A stretch of 64,000 bases of DNA from Glaciecola sp947496235 (GCF_050306235.1 NZ_JBLWFH010000006.1:227869-291868); one strand, 5' to 3'. Positions 37,182-47,847 are shown, counted from the first letter of the stretch. Notes: a model not told the origin generated them from the letters alone. Numbers and translations are program-made.

Positions 37182-38354
37182 ATGAGTGATTCAGTAGTTA
37201 TCGTAGCGGCTAAACGAACTCCAATGGGCGGTTTTATGGGAGGTTTGTCTAGCGTTCCTTCACCGGAATTGGGGGCAACCGCAATATCAGCTGTATTATC
37301 AGACAACTTACAAGACAGTATTGATGAAGTCATTATGGGCTGCGTACTGCCAGCTGGTTTAAAACAAGCGCCAGCGCGTCAAGCAACCTTAGGTGCAGGT
37401 TTACCGCTTGCTGTTGGGGCAACGACCATCAATAAAGTCTGTGGAAGTGGTATGAAAGCCATTATGCTTGCTCATGATTTAATTAAAGCTGGAAGCGCTG
37501 AAGCTGTAATTGCCGGTGGTATGGAAAGTATGTCTGGTGCACCTTATTTGTTACCGAAAGCCAGAGCTGGTTATCGTATGGGGCATGGACAGATGTTTGA
37601 CCATATGATGCTCGATGGGCTGGAAAACGCTTATGACGGTCAAGCTATGGGATGTTTTGCTCAAGCTACGGCTGACGGTGAAAGCCTGACCAGAGAAGAT
37701 ATGGATGAATTTGCTATAAGTTCGTTGACCAAGGCACAAGCAGCTATTGATAGTGGCGCATTTGCTGATGAAATTGTCCCTGTTACTGTATCTTCAAGAA
37801 AAGGTGACGTCGTGGTAGACACCGATGAAGGCCCCGGCAGTGCGCGCGTTGATAAAATTCCTCAGTTACGACCAGCGTTTAAAAAAGACGGTACAGTAAC
37901 TGCCGCTAATTCTAGCTCTATTTCCGATGGTGCTGCTGCGCTTCTTGTTATGTCTGAATCGAAAGCTAAAGAAAAAGGTTTAACGCCCATGGCACGCATT
38001 GTAAGTCATGCGACCAATGCTATAAAACCTGAAGATTTCACCGTAGCGCCAGTAGGCGCAATAGAAAAAGCGCTGTCTAAAGCTGGTTGGTCAGTAGATG
38101 ACGTTGATTTATTCGAAATCAATGAAGCCTTTGCTATGGTTACCATGCTGGGTATTAAAAAATTAGGATTAGATCCTGCTAAGGTCAACATCAAAGGTGG
38201 CGCTTGTGCTTTAGGTCATCCAATAGGTGCATCTGGTGCGCGTATTGTTGTTACCTTATTACATGCCTTGAAACAACAAGGTAAGAAAAAAGGTGTTGCT
38301 GCGCTTTGTATTGGTGGCGGTGAGGGCACTGCATTAGCACTAGAAATGCTGTAA
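37182..38354 (+). CDS. Acetyl-CoA C-acyltransferase (thiolase)
   Basis: The 390-residue thiolase has TINKVCGSGMKAI (active-site Cys about 89), GGACALGHPIGASGARI (His) and ALCIGGGEGTAL (second Cys). It most resembles biosynthetic/degradative acetoacetyl-CoA thiolases such as AtoB. Placed divergently from the liu operon, it probably cleaves acetoacetyl-CoA derived from leucine breakdown. It shares the LiuR operator region. Confidence 0.93.
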   Translation: MSDSVVIVAAKRTPMGGFMGGLSSVPSPELGATAISAVLSDNLQDSIDEVIMGCVLPAGLKQAPARQATLGAGLPLAVGATTINKVCGSGMKAIMLAHDLIKAGSAEAVIAGGMESMSGAPYLLPKARAGYRMGHGQMFDHMMLDGLENAYDGQAMGCFAQATADGESLTREDMDEFAISSLTKAQAAIDSGAFADEIVPVTVSSRKGDVVVDTDEGPGSARVDKIPQLRPAFKKDGTVTAANSSSISDGAAALLVMSESKAKEKGLTPMARIVSHATNAIKPEDFTVAPVGAIEKALSKAGWSVDDVDLFEINEAFAMVTMLGIKKLGLDPAKVNIKGGACALGHPIGASGARIVVTLLHALKQQGKKKGVAALCIGGGEGTALALEML

Positions 38355-38379
38355 CTTGATTTGGATTGGGAATTCGAAT

Positions 38380-40023
38380 CTAAATAATAGGTTCGTATTC
38401 CCACTTTCCATTCTTCAAAAAGATCCGAGATTTTAAGTATTCTTTTTCGGCTTTCCAATTTTTCTTATTCAGCTTAACAAATACCCCAGGATAAAGTTCT
38501 TGAAAGGCAAGTACTCGAGCATCTGTTTCGTATTGCGCTAACTTTTCTCTGAGTTCTGTTTCCATTTTATCTAACCACTCTAAAAGCTCTTTTTCTTTTT
38601 CGAGCGCGTCTTCAAGTAGCTTCATGCGATCCCATAATTTTACTGGAATCACTTTAGGGCGAATTGCACTTGCGTGAATAACATGATCAGCATTGGTTTT
38701 GCGCAATTCAGTATGTAATTCATGCACAGATTCTAAGCGGTCATGTAAACGGTTAAATCCTTCGCTAAAATCGATTTCTAGTGCTGAACCTGAAACCGCA
38801 CCTACGATGCCTGCGCGAATGGTACTATATGCATTAATTTTTGAAGCAAATAAACTACCGTTTGGATGATCTGGATTGCCAACGGTTATTTTGCCTTGGC
38901 ATTTCACTCGAGAATAGGCTAATTGACGTCCAACGTTAATGTCTTTGCCGGCAATAATGTCTAAACCTTGGCCATGTTGAATAAAAACACTGCCGTTAGC
39001 ATAGATTTGGCAGTCAGTAATATCCATTTTCCCGGTAGCACCTTGTGTAATGATAATGTCACCGCCAGCGCGAATAAGCGCTGATTCAACAAAACCATTA
39101 ATGGTAATATCACCTTTAGATATGATTTGCATTTGCTCAGTGACGTCACCATTGACGATTACCGCGCCATCAAAATTGATATTGCCAGTTTTTACATTCA
39201 CCCCTTTGGTAACAAAGGTATCATCAATAGACATTTGCTCATCGATGAATTTCGGCTGTCCAGAAACTGCCGCAATAATTAAATTTTCATTTTGTTCGTC
39301 TAATTGGGTATTGGGACCTAGTTTTATATCGATCCATTTACCTTCATCGGGCTTCACAATATCACCGTGAATATTAAAACCGTTTCGGCCTTTACTCGGT
39401 GGTAAGCGTTTAGCTATCGGTTGTCCTGCTTGTACACAGATAATTTCACCAAGGTTGCGCATATCGACTTTATCGCCCTGCTTAAACTGAGGTTGTAACA
39501 CCCGATCGATAGCATTAGGTACTAATGGAAAAAGTCGAGAGTTTTTGCCGTGCCTAGGAGGCAGACCCATGGCTACATTGGCAGCATGCTCTACGCCAGG
39601 TTTATCTTCGGCGACTTTATTTAATAATTGGAGAATAGATTTTTTACTTATACCGCGTTTCACGCCTTGGTTATGAAAAGCGTCAACCAGTTTGTCTACA
39701 CTAGGAAGATTACCGCTCTGTGGTTTTGTCAGCGCTAATTTAGCCGACATTTTATCTTCAGCTACGGTAATTGTGTATGGTGTGGTATTAAACTCGCCAA
39801 TGACTCCTTTAATCGTATCTAGATTACCTTCATCTTTTGCATTTGAAATTGCATTGATGAGATCATCTAGTTCAAGGGCGCGAACTTTAAAATCTGAAAA
39901 TTCAGACGACTTGATGAAATCAATGAACATAGTAGGGGAGAGATCAGCATCACATAACAAAGGATCAACTGTCGCCTGAAGTTCTTTGTTATCATTAATT
40001 GTGCTAAATGTTATGCCTTTCAC
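38380..40023 (-). CDS. FapA-like DUF342 protein
   Basis: The 547-residue protein is a DUF342/FapA type: N-terminal domain (1-170), a central right-handed beta-helix with repeated G-x-I/V turns (about 190-400: INFDGAVIVNGDVTEQMQI, KGDITINGFVESALIRAGGDIII), then a long charged coiled coil (about 430-510) with a C-terminal tail. Its role is unknown; relatives are linked to signalling or polarity proteins. It is alone, 17 bases downstream of sbcB on the same strand. Confidence 0.85.
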   Translation of the reverse strand: MKGITFSTINDNKELQATVDPLLCDADLSPTMFIDFIKSSEFSDFKVRALELDDLINAISNAKDEGNLDTIKGVIGEFNTTPYTITVAEDKMSAKLALTKPQSGNLPSVDKLVDAFHNQGVKRGISKKSILQLLNKVAEDKPGVEHAANVAMGLPPRHGKNSRLFPLVPNAIDRVLQPQFKQGDKVDMRNLGEIICVQAGQPIAKRLPPSKGRNGFNIHGDIVKPDEGKWIDIKLGPNTQLDEQNENLIIAAVSGQPKFIDEQMSIDDTFVTKGVNVKTGNINFDGAVIVNGDVTEQMQIISKGDITINGFVESALIRAGGDIIITQGATGKMDITDCQIYANGSVFIQHGQGLDIIAGKDINVGRQLAYSRVKCQGKITVGNPDHPNGSLFASKINAYSTIRAGIVGAVSGSALEIDFSEGFNRLHDRLESVHELHTELRKTNADHVIHASAIRPKVIPVKLWDRMKLLEDALEKEKELLEWLDKMETELREKLAQYETDARVLAFQELYPGVFVKLNKKNWKAEKEYLKSRIFLKNGKWEYEPII

Positions 40024-40040
40024 ATCATCTCCTATCAGCG

Positions 40041-41450
40041 TTAAATCGTTGCTAAATAGTTTTCCAGTTGTTTCAAAATAGCCAGATGTCTTTCGTTCGA
40101 GCTATTTTGCTGCGCCAACTCATAAATTCTCTCACCATAAGCTTGCAAAGAGAGGCAGCCATCTCCGTTTTGTAGCCTGTCAACACGATAGTGTTGCCAC
40201 TGTTGTTGCATTTGGTCATCAAAAGACGACGGAAAGTTTCGTCCTTGATACTTAAATAATTGTCTTTTATTTAATGACGAATCTGTTTGTGCACTTAAAG
40301 CACCCAATTCCATTGGGTCGGCCTGTCTAACTTTCATCATCCATAATTTATCGGCAGGGGATGGAAATCCTCTAGAATAAAGCATTGCATCCACATTGCT
40401 GTCTTCAGATGTATAGTCTTTATTGGCAAAGAAACTCATGAGAAATTCCATCACTTGTGGATTATTCACCAATTGCTGTCTCCTTGACTCACACAAACTC
40501 AAATCAATGCCGAGTTCTTCTGCTCTTGTAGAAGATAAAACATTCATAGGAGCAACAAAAGGGCACTGGTTTATTTTAACCAGGTTAACCCCAGGTCGAT
40601 TGTTGCTTTGTGAATTATACAACAAGTCTTGTAGTTGCTCGGCATTGCACGGTAGCAAGCCATCTATAGGTTTGGTTAAGTCAACACAAATGACCGAATT
40701 TTGATTACTTGGATGCTGAGCGATTGGCAAAATTATGCTACAGCAACCTTGATTTGCTGAGGTAAATCCAGATATATATACCAAACTTTTAAAACTGCCT
40801 AAATTGATATGGGAAGCGACCTGATGTTTGTCCCGACATTGCCAATAATAGTCGTAAAGTTTGGGTTGAACCTCTTTAATAATTTTGGCCATTCCTATGG
40901 TGGCATAAACGTCGCTAAGTGCGTCATGTGCATTAGCATGGGTAATGTTATTTGCCACACTCAATTGGTCAAGTTTAAAACAAGGTTTGCCGTCGTCGTA
41001 ATAGCACCATTCAATACCTTCCGGTCTTAACGCATAGGCTGCTCTAACTAGATCGATAATGTCCCATCTAGAATTTCCTTGGGCGTATTCTCTATCGTAG
41101 ACAGGATAGAAATTGCGGTATAACAGATGTCGAGTGACTTCATCATCAAATTTTAAACTGTTGTAGCCGGCTACACAGGTATTGGGTACTGTCATTTCCT
41201 GATAAATTTTTTGTGCAAACTGCATTTCAATGTAGCCTTTTTGTAAGCTCAATTGCGGCGTAATACCCGTTACTAAGCAGGCTTCAGGGTGGGGAAGGTA
41301 ATCATTTGGAATTTGGCAGAAGAAATTACTGGGTTTACCAATAACCTCTAAATTAAGATCTGTCCTAATGGCAGCAAATTGTGCGGGGAAATCCAACTGA
41401 GGATTTGTACCCCAAGTTTCGTAATCATGCCAAAGAATAGTTTGCGACAT
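40041..41450 (-). CDS. sbcB: Exodeoxyribonuclease I
   Basis: The 469-residue DEDDh exonuclease has the first Asp/Glu pair in ILWHDYETWGTNP, VAGYNSLKFDDEVTRHL (third acidic), and HDALSDVYAT (His-Asp). The C-terminal SH3-like and extended domains are present. It degrades single-stranded DNA 3' to 5' in recombination and mismatch repair. It is probably cotranscribed with the FapA-like gene. Confidence 0.95.
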   Translation of the reverse strand: MSQTILWHDYETWGTNPQLDFPAQFAAIRTDLNLEVIGKPSNFFCQIPNDYLPHPEACLVTGITPQLSLQKGYIEMQFAQKIYQEMTVPNTCVAGYNSLKFDDEVTRHLLYRNFYPVYDREYAQGNSRWDIIDLVRAAYALRPEGIEWCYYDDGKPCFKLDQLSVANNITHANAHDALSDVYATIGMAKIIKEVQPKLYDYYWQCRDKHQVASHINLGSFKSLVYISGFTSANQGCCSIILPIAQHPSNQNSVICVDLTKPIDGLLPCNAEQLQDLLYNSQSNNRPGVNLVKINQCPFVAPMNVLSSTRAEELGIDLSLCESRRQQLVNNPQVMEFLMSFFANKDYTSEDSNVDAMLYSRGFPSPADKLWMMKVRQADPMELGALSAQTDSSLNKRQLFKYQGRNFPSSFDDQMQQQWQHYRVDRLQNGDGCLSLQAYGERIYELAQQNSSNERHLAILKQLENYLATI

Positions 41451-41799
41451 ATGGCGACTCGTTATATTTCAACAGCTTGGAGTCTAACGTTTCGGACCTT
41501 TAAGTTCAAATGATAGATCACATTCTACCAGCCCTTAAATTGTCGATTTAGTAAGTTTTTTAATAAACCTACAAAGGAATATAAAAAGTTATTTATATAT
41601 CAATTTGAAATATGCAAAAAGTGTCAATCTTTTGACAGCCTAGCCTAAGCGATAACTGGCCTGAGATCGAAAAATGCAATGAAAAAATAGTAATTATTTT
41701 TATATTTTTAATGCTACTTTAGAATAATAAACGAGACGATTTTCAGAGTAATATAATTTCTCAGGAAAAAAGAAGCAGTTATTATATGAGGGTATTACC
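41451..41799. other. AT-rich intergenic region without a gene
   Basis: About 350 bases between sbcB and a small orphan gene. It is AT-rich, with a short GTCAA/TTGAC inverted repeat near 41623-41636. I see no open frame, RNA gene or clear promoter pair. Confidence 0.4.
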
Positions 41800-42030
41800 A
41801 TGTTAGAAACACAAGACTTTTATACCTCAGATTCCCTTGATAATGGCCGGTATGGCAGCATAGTTACGCCTTTCTTCTCAATGCGGCAATTGAGATTAGT
41901 GTACAATGAGCTCAAGGGGAACACTGAATTTGAATATGATGACTTCGACGCTTTCAAACACAATGTATTGTCGTCCACAGTGCCGCAACTTGAACTTAGT
42001 AAGTGGCAAACCATAGCGGCGAGAAGATAA
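41800..42030 (+). CDS. Small acidic protein, unknown function
   Basis: A 76-residue protein with no signal peptide or transmembrane segment. It has an aromatic/acidic composition (NTEFEYDDFDAFKHNVL). A possible ribosome-binding site GAGGG lies before the ATG. It stands alone between sbcB and the isoaspartyl peptidase. I do not recognise it; coding status rests on a clean start and an ordered-looking composition. Confidence 0.5.
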   Translation: MLETQDFYTSDSLDNGRYGSIVTPFFSMRQLRLVYNELKGNTEFEYDDFDAFKHNVLSSTVPQLELSKWQTIAARR

Positions 42031-42106
42031 AGCTTATACTTGTGTAAGACAATAGACATTAATTCAAAAACCCCTTAGTGTATAGCCTTTCTCACTAGGG
42101 GGTATT

Positions 42107-43114
42107 ATGAAGGCTATTTTTCGTTCAATCGCGATTTGCGTTACCGCTCTATTCGTATGTTTTAATGCTTATTCTAATCAACCCATTGCCATAGTTTTAC
42201 ATGGCGGGGCTGGCACTATTTCGCCAGATAAAATGACCAAAGAAGTTGAAGCCGCTTATTACGCTAAACTTAATCAGGCGTTAGATGCAGGCTATGCGGT
42301 GTTAAAAGACAAGGGTGAAGGATTGGATGCAGTAGTTGCAACCATTACTATTTTAGAAAACTCACCTCTGTTTAACGCTGGCGTTGGCGCTGTGTATACC
42401 TATGAAGGTGAACATGAGCTAGATGCTTCCATAATGCACGGAAAGGAGCGTCAAGCCGGCGCTGTTGCTGGCGTGAAAACCATTCAAAATCCCATTTTAG
42501 CTGCGCGTTTAGTGATGGAAAAATCTGTTCATGTGATGCTGTCAGGACAAGGTGCTGAATCCTTTGCCCATGAGCACGGATTAGCTAAAATAGATAACAC
42601 AATGTTTGATACGCAGCGTCGTTTCGACGCCTTGCAAAAAGCCAAGCAACGCATAGATAAACTTTCCAGTATAGGTGTTGATAAATTGGGTGCAGATATG
42701 CGCTTTGGCACTGTAGGTGCTGTTGTATTGGATGCCCAAGGAAATATAGTCGCAGGTACATCTACAGGGGGCATGACAGCTAAGCGTTATGGTCGAGTGG
42801 GCGATTCTCCAATCATAGGAGCAGGAACTTTTGCAGATAACGCTTCTTGTGGTGTTTCAGCTACTGGTCATGGTGAATTTTTTATCCGCTATAACGTAGC
42901 GTCTGACATTTGTGCGCGCATGAAATATCAACATTTATCGCTACAAGATGCGGCTAACCAAGTAATCAACGTAGAATTAAAAGCAGTAGGCGGCGATGGT
43001 GGTATAATCGCGCTTGATGCTAAAGGAAATGTGGCAATGCCATTTAACACTTCAGGTATGTACAGAGCCAGTATAGATGGGCAAGGTAAACGAGTAGTAG
43101 CCATTTATAAATGA
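42107..43114 (+). CDS. Isoaspartyl peptidase / L-asparaginase (Ntn hydrolase), exported
   Basis: The 335-residue protein has a signal peptide (about 1-23), then IVLHGGAGTIS and the autocleavage site FGTVGAVVLDAQGN with nucleophile Thr 202. This plant-type asparaginase family removes isoaspartyl residues from dipeptides or hydrolyses asparagine. The signal peptide suggests a periplasmic location. The stop overlaps the hrpA start (ATGA), an unexpected coupling to an RNA helicase. Confidence 0.93.
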   Translation: MKAIFRSIAICVTALFVCFNAYSNQPIAIVLHGGAGTISPDKMTKEVEAAYYAKLNQALDAGYAVLKDKGEGLDAVVATITILENSPLFNAGVGAVYTYEGEHELDASIMHGKERQAGAVAGVKTIQNPILAARLVMEKSVHVMLSGQGAESFAHEHGLAKIDNTMFDTQRRFDALQKAKQRIDKLSSIGVDKLGADMRFGTVGAVVLDAQGNIVAGTSTGGMTAKRYGRVGDSPIIGAGTFADNASCGVSATGHGEFFIRYNVASDICARMKYQHLSLQDAANQVINVELKAVGGDGGIIALDAKGNVAMPFNTSGMYRASIDGQGKRVVAIYK

Positions 43115-46100
43115 TAGATTTTAATATTAAAAAGGCATTAGAAAAATGCCGAGTAAAAGATAGATTTAAGTTTCAAAAACGATTTCAAACCCTAAGCCAG
43201 CAAAAAAACATTGAACAAGAGGCACTTGAAAAACTACTGCTAGATATTCAAGAAAGCCAATCAAAAGTTACTAACAAGCAAGAATTGATTCCGGATATAG
43301 AATATCCGGATCTTCCTGTGTCAAATCGCCGAGAAGAAATTCAAAAACTGATTCAAGACAATCAAGTGGTGATCATTGCAGGGGAAACTGGCTCTGGTAA
43401 AACAACTCAAATTCCAAAGATGTGTTTAGAGTTAGGGCGGGGAACCACTGGCTACATCGGGCACACCCAACCAAGGCGTCTAGCCGCACGAAGCGTTGCC
43501 GATCGCATTGCGGATGAGTTAAACACGCAATTGGGTGAAAAAGTCGGGTATAAAGTTAGATTTAATGATCAAGTCGGGGATAACTCCTACATTAAATTGA
43601 TGACCGACGGGATCTTACTTGCTGAAATTCAACAAGATCGATTTCTAAACGCTTATGACACCATCATCATAGATGAGGCCCATGAAAGAAGCTTAAACAT
43701 TGATTTTCTTATTGGTTATTTAAAACGTTTATTGCCGAAACGCCCTGATCTTAAAGTGATTATTACTTCAGCAACCATAGATCCTGAGCGATTTGCGAAG
43801 CACTTTAACAATGCCCCTATTATCGAGGTAAGCGGTCGAACTTATCCCGTTGAAATTCGCTACCATGATCCTGTGGAAGAAGACGACAATGATCAACAAA
43901 GCATGATCATTAAGGCCGTTGATGAGTTAATGCGTGAACCTCTGGGCGATATTTTGATATTTCTATCCGGTGAACGTGATATCAGAGATACAGAAGACGC
44001 ACTTAGAAAACGTCAATATAGAAACACCCAGATATTGCCGTTATACGCCAGACTTTCGAGCGCTGAACAACAGCGTATTTTTGCACCTCATAACCAGCGA
44101 CATATTATTTTATCTACCAATGTGGCTGAAACATCCTTAACAGTGCCTGGTATCAAATATGTTATAGATACCGGTGAAGCAAGAATTTCCAGATACAGTG
44201 CAAGAAGTAAAATTCAACGCTTACCCATTGAAGCAATTTCACAAGCCTCTGCTAACCAGCGCTCTGGTCGTTGTGGACGTCAATCTAATGGTATTGCCAT
44301 ACGTCTGTATTCTGAGGACGATTTTAACGCTAGACCTGCATTCACTGATCCTGAAATTTTACGCACTCACTTATCAAGCGTTATCCTGCAAATGTTATCC
44401 TTAGGTTTAGGTGAAATTGAGCGCTTTCCGTTTGTTCAGCCACCGGATCAACGACAAATAAACGATGGCATTAAATTACTCGAAGAACTTAATGCTGTGG
44501 CACACAAAGGACGGCAATTACAATTAACGGCCATAGGTCAGCGGATGGCGAAATTACCCTTAGATCCGCGCTATGCACGTATGCTTATTGAATCTGAAAA
44601 ATACGATGCGGTGTCTGAAATCGCAATAATCGCTGCGGGCTTGAGCGTACAAGACCCTAGAGAACGCCCAACGGATAAACAACAAAAGGCGGATCTAGCC
44701 CACGCGCAATTTGTCGACAAAGATTCAGATTTATCCAGTCTACAAAATCTGTGGTTAGGGTTTAAAGAACAACAAAAAACCACCAGTAACAACCAAGTAA
44801 GAAAATGGTGTAAACAAAACTTTATCCATTATCAGCGCATGCGAGAATGGCAAGACATTGTTAGCCAAATCAAGCAAACTCTGGTGGCGGTTAATTTAAG
44901 ATTAAATCAGCAACCGGCTGATTATGAAGCTGTGCATCGCAGTGTGGCTGTAGGCTTGCTCTCGCAGATTGGTATGAAAGACAAAAACAAACAATATTTA
45001 GGTTGTCGCAATACCAACTTCATGATTTTCCCCGGTTCTGGTGTATTTAAACAGCAGCCTAAATGGTTAATGGCCACAGAATTAGTGGAAACTTCTAAAT
45101 TGTATGCCCGCCAAGTGGCTAAAATTGATGTGGCATGGTTAGAGTCTATCAGTGAACACCTGAGCAAAAAGTCTTATTCAGAACCCCATTGGAGTAAAGA
45201 TGCAGGGGCGACCAAAGCCTATTTAACCGTTACTCTATTAGGGTTACCCATTGTTAATCGTCGACTTGTGGAATATTCCAAAATAGATCCGGTGATTTCT
45301 AGAGAGTTGATGATTCGAGAAGGCTTGGTTTACGGTCATACCAAACTTAAATATGCCTTCTTAACCCATAACCAAGCACAAATTGAAGCGGTTGAATTAC
45401 TCGAAAAGAAAGCACGCCGGCGAGATATCTTGGTTGACGAAGAAACCCTTTGTCAATTCTATGACAATATCATTCCTCATGACGTTGTAAATGAAGCAAC
45501 TTTTAAAAAGTGGTGGCGAATAAAATCACAAAAGTCACCAGAGTTATTGCATTTTTCTTATGAAAGTTTACTCAAAAAATCCGCCGAGGAAATCACCGAA
45601 GGTGCTTATCCAAACGTATGGCATCAAGATGGATTGACTTTAAAACTGTCGTATCATTTTGAACCAAATGAAGCGATAGACGGTGTGTGCTTGCATGTAC
45701 CTGTTACCATTCTCAATCAAGTAAAAGATGTAGGATTTGATTGGCTAGTGCCGGGCATGCGTCATGAGTTGATTGTGCAGTACATTAAAACTCTACCAAA
45801 AGCCTTACGCCGCAGTTTTGTGCCTGCCCCAAATTTTGCCGATGCTTGTGCGGGTGAAATTTCCCCTAAAGATAAAAATGGGCAAGATGTCGCCTTAGTG
45901 GACGCTTTAGCACTAAAATTATTTAGGATGACAGGCACCAAGGTAACAGGGGAGGACTTTGATAGCACGCAATTGCCTTCTCATTTGCGCTTTAACTTTG
46001 CTGCAATTGATGAAAAAGGCAAGATTTTGGGCTCTGCAAAATCCCTTGTTGAATTGAAAAAACAATTTCAACATAAACTCAAACATACCTTAGAAAAAGT

Positions 46101-46986
46101 GGCAGCTACTGACAACATAGAACAAAGTAGCTTAACTGACTGGAGCATTAAAGATATTCCGGCAGTGTACAAACGAAAGCAAGCGGGCTTTGAAATCACA
46201 GGTTATCCAGCGTTAAAGGTTAACAATAAAAGTGTCGATTTAGTCTTGTTCGACAGCGAAAGAGCTGCGCAAGAGTCCCATAAAGAAGGTGTTTTACACC
46301 TGATAAAAAACAACATTCCATCGCCTGTGAAGTTCTTACAACAAAAATTGCCAAACAAAACCAAGCTTAGCTTATATTACACGCCCTTCGGCCATGTATC
46401 AGTGCTTATCGACGATATAATCCTGGCGGCTTTATATTTGTTATGCGAAGAAATTCAACCGTTGGATCAGGCTAGAACTAAGCAAGTATATGAGCAAATG
46501 CGAGAACATTGTCGAATGCATTTGAACGACAAAGCCTTAGAAGTGGCAACGGGCATTGAAGACGGGCTGTCAACTGCGCATAAAATTCAATCTTTGTGTA
46601 AAGGCAATATTCCTTTAAACCTGATTAATAGCATTGCGCACATAAAAGATAACGTAGAAAAGTTAGTGTATAAGGGCTTTGTCTTGGATTTTTGTCAAGG
46701 CCGGTTAAACGACTGGAATCGATATCTACAAGCGCTAAAACAAAGGGCCGAAAAGCTAAAAGTTGATCCAAGTCGTGATAGATTAAATCAACTTGAGGTA
46801 GATAAGGCAGAAAGTGCTATACTCGATAAGGAGAAAGCTTTAAGCAAAGTCAGCGCTTCAAACGTAATATTGCACGAAGCGCGGGAAATGCTTGAAGAAT
46901 ATAAGGTGTCCCTATTTGCCCAGCAATTAGGCACCAAATTTCCAATATCATTGAAAAGAATAAAAAATAAACTCGAAGAATATTAG
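43111..46986 (+). CDS. hrpA: ATP-dependent RNA helicase HrpA
   Basis: The 1291-residue DEAH/RHA helicase has Walker A GETGSGKTTQ (about 90), DEAH in IIDEAHERSLN (about 187), the SAT motif, QRSGRCGR (motif VI), the HA2 and OB-fold regions and the long HrpA-specific C-terminal DUF3418 region. HrpA acts on mRNA and on stalled or collided ribosomes in E. coli. It overlaps the upstream peptidase by four bases. Confidence 0.95.
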   Translation: MIDFNIKKALEKCRVKDRFKFQKRFQTLSQQKNIEQEALEKLLLDIQESQSKVTNKQELIPDIEYPDLPVSNRREEIQKLIQDNQVVIIAGETGSGKTTQIPKMCLELGRGTTGYIGHTQPRRLAARSVADRIADELNTQLGEKVGYKVRFNDQVGDNSYIKLMTDGILLAEIQQDRFLNAYDTIIIDEAHERSLNIDFLIGYLKRLLPKRPDLKVIITSATIDPERFAKHFNNAPIIEVSGRTYPVEIRYHDPVEEDDNDQQSMIIKAVDELMREPLGDILIFLSGERDIRDTEDALRKRQYRNTQILPLYARLSSAEQQRIFAPHNQRHIILSTNVAETSLTVPGIKYVIDTGEARISRYSARSKIQRLPIEAISQASANQRSGRCGRQSNGIAIRLYSEDDFNARPAFTDPEILRTHLSSVILQMLSLGLGEIERFPFVQPPDQRQINDGIKLLEELNAVAHKGRQLQLTAIGQRMAKLPLDPRYARMLIESEKYDAVSEIAIIAAGLSVQDPRERPTDKQQKADLAHAQFVDKDSDLSSLQNLWLGFKEQQKTTSNNQVRKWCKQNFIHYQRMREWQDIVSQIKQTLVAVNLRLNQQPADYEAVHRSVAVGLLSQIGMKDKNKQYLGCRNTNFMIFPGSGVFKQQPKWLMATELVETSKLYARQVAKIDVAWLESISEHLSKKSYSEPHWSKDAGATKAYLTVTLLGLPIVNRRLVEYSKIDPVISRELMIREGLVYGHTKLKYAFLTHNQAQIEAVELLEKKARRRDILVDEETLCQFYDNIIPHDVVNEATFKKWWRIKSQKSPELLHFSYESLLKKSAEEITEGAYPNVWHQDGLTLKLSYHFEPNEAIDGVCLHVPVTILNQVKDVGFDWLVPGMRHELIVQYIKTLPKALRRSFVPAPNFADACAGEISPKDKNGQDVALVDALALKLFRMTGTKVTGEDFDSTQLPSHLRFNFAAIDEKGKILGSAKSLVELKKQFQHKLKHTLEKVAATDNIEQSSLTDWSIKDIPAVYKRKQAGFEITGYPALKVNNKSVDLVLFDSERAAQESHKEGVLHLIKNNIPSPVKFLQQKLPNKTKLSLYYTPFGHVSVLIDDIILAALYLLCEEIQPLDQARTKQVYEQMREHCRMHLNDKALEVATGIEDGLSTAHKIQSLCKGNIPLNLINSIAHIKDNVEKLVYKGFVLDFCQGRLNDWNRYLQALKQRAEKLKVDPSRDRLNQLEVDKAESAILDKEKALSKVSASNVILHEAREMLEEYKVSLFAQQLGTKFPISLKRIKNKLEEY

Positions 46987-47037
46987 TAGTTTGTGTAATT
47001 AACGATGAAATGTTTCAATTTTGTTAACAAATTGCAG

Positions 47038-47066
47038 TTGACAGAGTAGGAGCATGTCTCTATAAA
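47038..47066 (+). promoter_or_regulatory. Strong sigma-70 promoter for the PilZ gene
   Basis: Consensus -35 TTGACA (47038-47043) and -10 TATAAA (47061-47066) with a 17-base spacer, 35 bases before the PilZ ATG. Confidence 0.85.
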
Positions 47067-47101
47067 GTTTAACGCGAATATAAAAATAAAGAGGTAACTC
47101 G

Positions 47102-47404
47102 ATGTTAGGGTATGATGATAAACGCAATTTTTATCGCATGATGGTTAACTCGCCTTGTGAAGTAAAATTGTTAGATCAACCTTCGGTGTCTAGTTTGTCG
47201 GCAGTGTGCCGCGATATTAGTGCGACAGGCATGTCTTTGGAATTAGATCTACCTACAGTAGAACTCGGCGCATTGTTAGATATTACCATTGAATCAAACA
47301 ATGATCAGATCCCATCTCTTGAAGCAAAAGCAAAGGTTGTGCGTTGCGAAGACGGTGAGGACGAGACTTGCTTAATTGGCGTAGAAATTAACGAAATGAA
47401 ATAG
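47102..47404 (+). CDS. PilZ domain protein (cyclic-di-GMP receptor)
   Basis: The 100-residue single-domain protein carries both c-di-GMP motifs: RxxxR in KRNFYRMMVN and D-x-S-x-x-G in RDISATGMSLEL. It is a likely small cytosolic receptor that responds to c-di-GMP; its partner is unknown. It has its own strong promoter and is followed by a hairpin (GCTCAC/GTGAGC, about 47433-47463). It is the last core-like gene before the accessory region. Confidence 0.92.
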   Translation: MLGYDDKRNFYRMMVNSPCEVKLLDQPSVSSLSAVCRDISATGMSLELDLPTVELGALLDITIESNNDQIPSLEAKAKVVRCEDGEDETCLIGVEINEMK

Positions 47405-47815
47405 TTTGTTCTAGTATCAAACTATTAAAATGGGCTCACAGGTCAGTATCATTCCACCGTGAGCTTAGTTTTATTTGCTCTCTCTTATTTTACTTTTATT
47501 CCTTAATATTCAGCTAGGTTAATATTTTTCCCCGCAATTAATCCGATATTTTTAATAACCAATAATAGTCGATTTAAAAGTTTTAATAGCTTTCGATTAT
47601 AGGCTCGCTATAAAACAAAAAAGCAGACTTTTTACTCACTATATACTCAAGCTATTATTCATTGAAATCAGATAGTTAAGAGTAATTAGTTTACCTAGAG
47701 GGAAAACCCGCTAAATACAGACTCGCGAAATCGAGCCCTAATAAACCTAAACTAAAGTTGACCACGCAAAATTAAATGATGTATAACAATGATTTAGGCT
47801 AAAAGGATATTGGCG
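47405..47815 (+). promoter_or_regulatory. Cassette-region leader with a sigma-70-like promoter
   Basis: This 410-base stretch has no gene. It holds the PilZ terminator hairpin, AT-rich sequence, and a promoter-like pair TTGACC (47758-47763) and TATAAC (47782-47787) with 18-base spacing. AAAGGAT follows at 47801-47807. The promoter points into the accessory array and may drive its first genes. Confidence 0.45.
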
Positions 47816-47847
47816 ATGAACTTGCAGTTGCTTTGTGTATATGCAAG

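Noticed and set aside
47405..47832. attI site at the left border of the array
   Set aside because: No integrase gene is adjacent and I see no clear attI core; only a promoter-like pair is visible.
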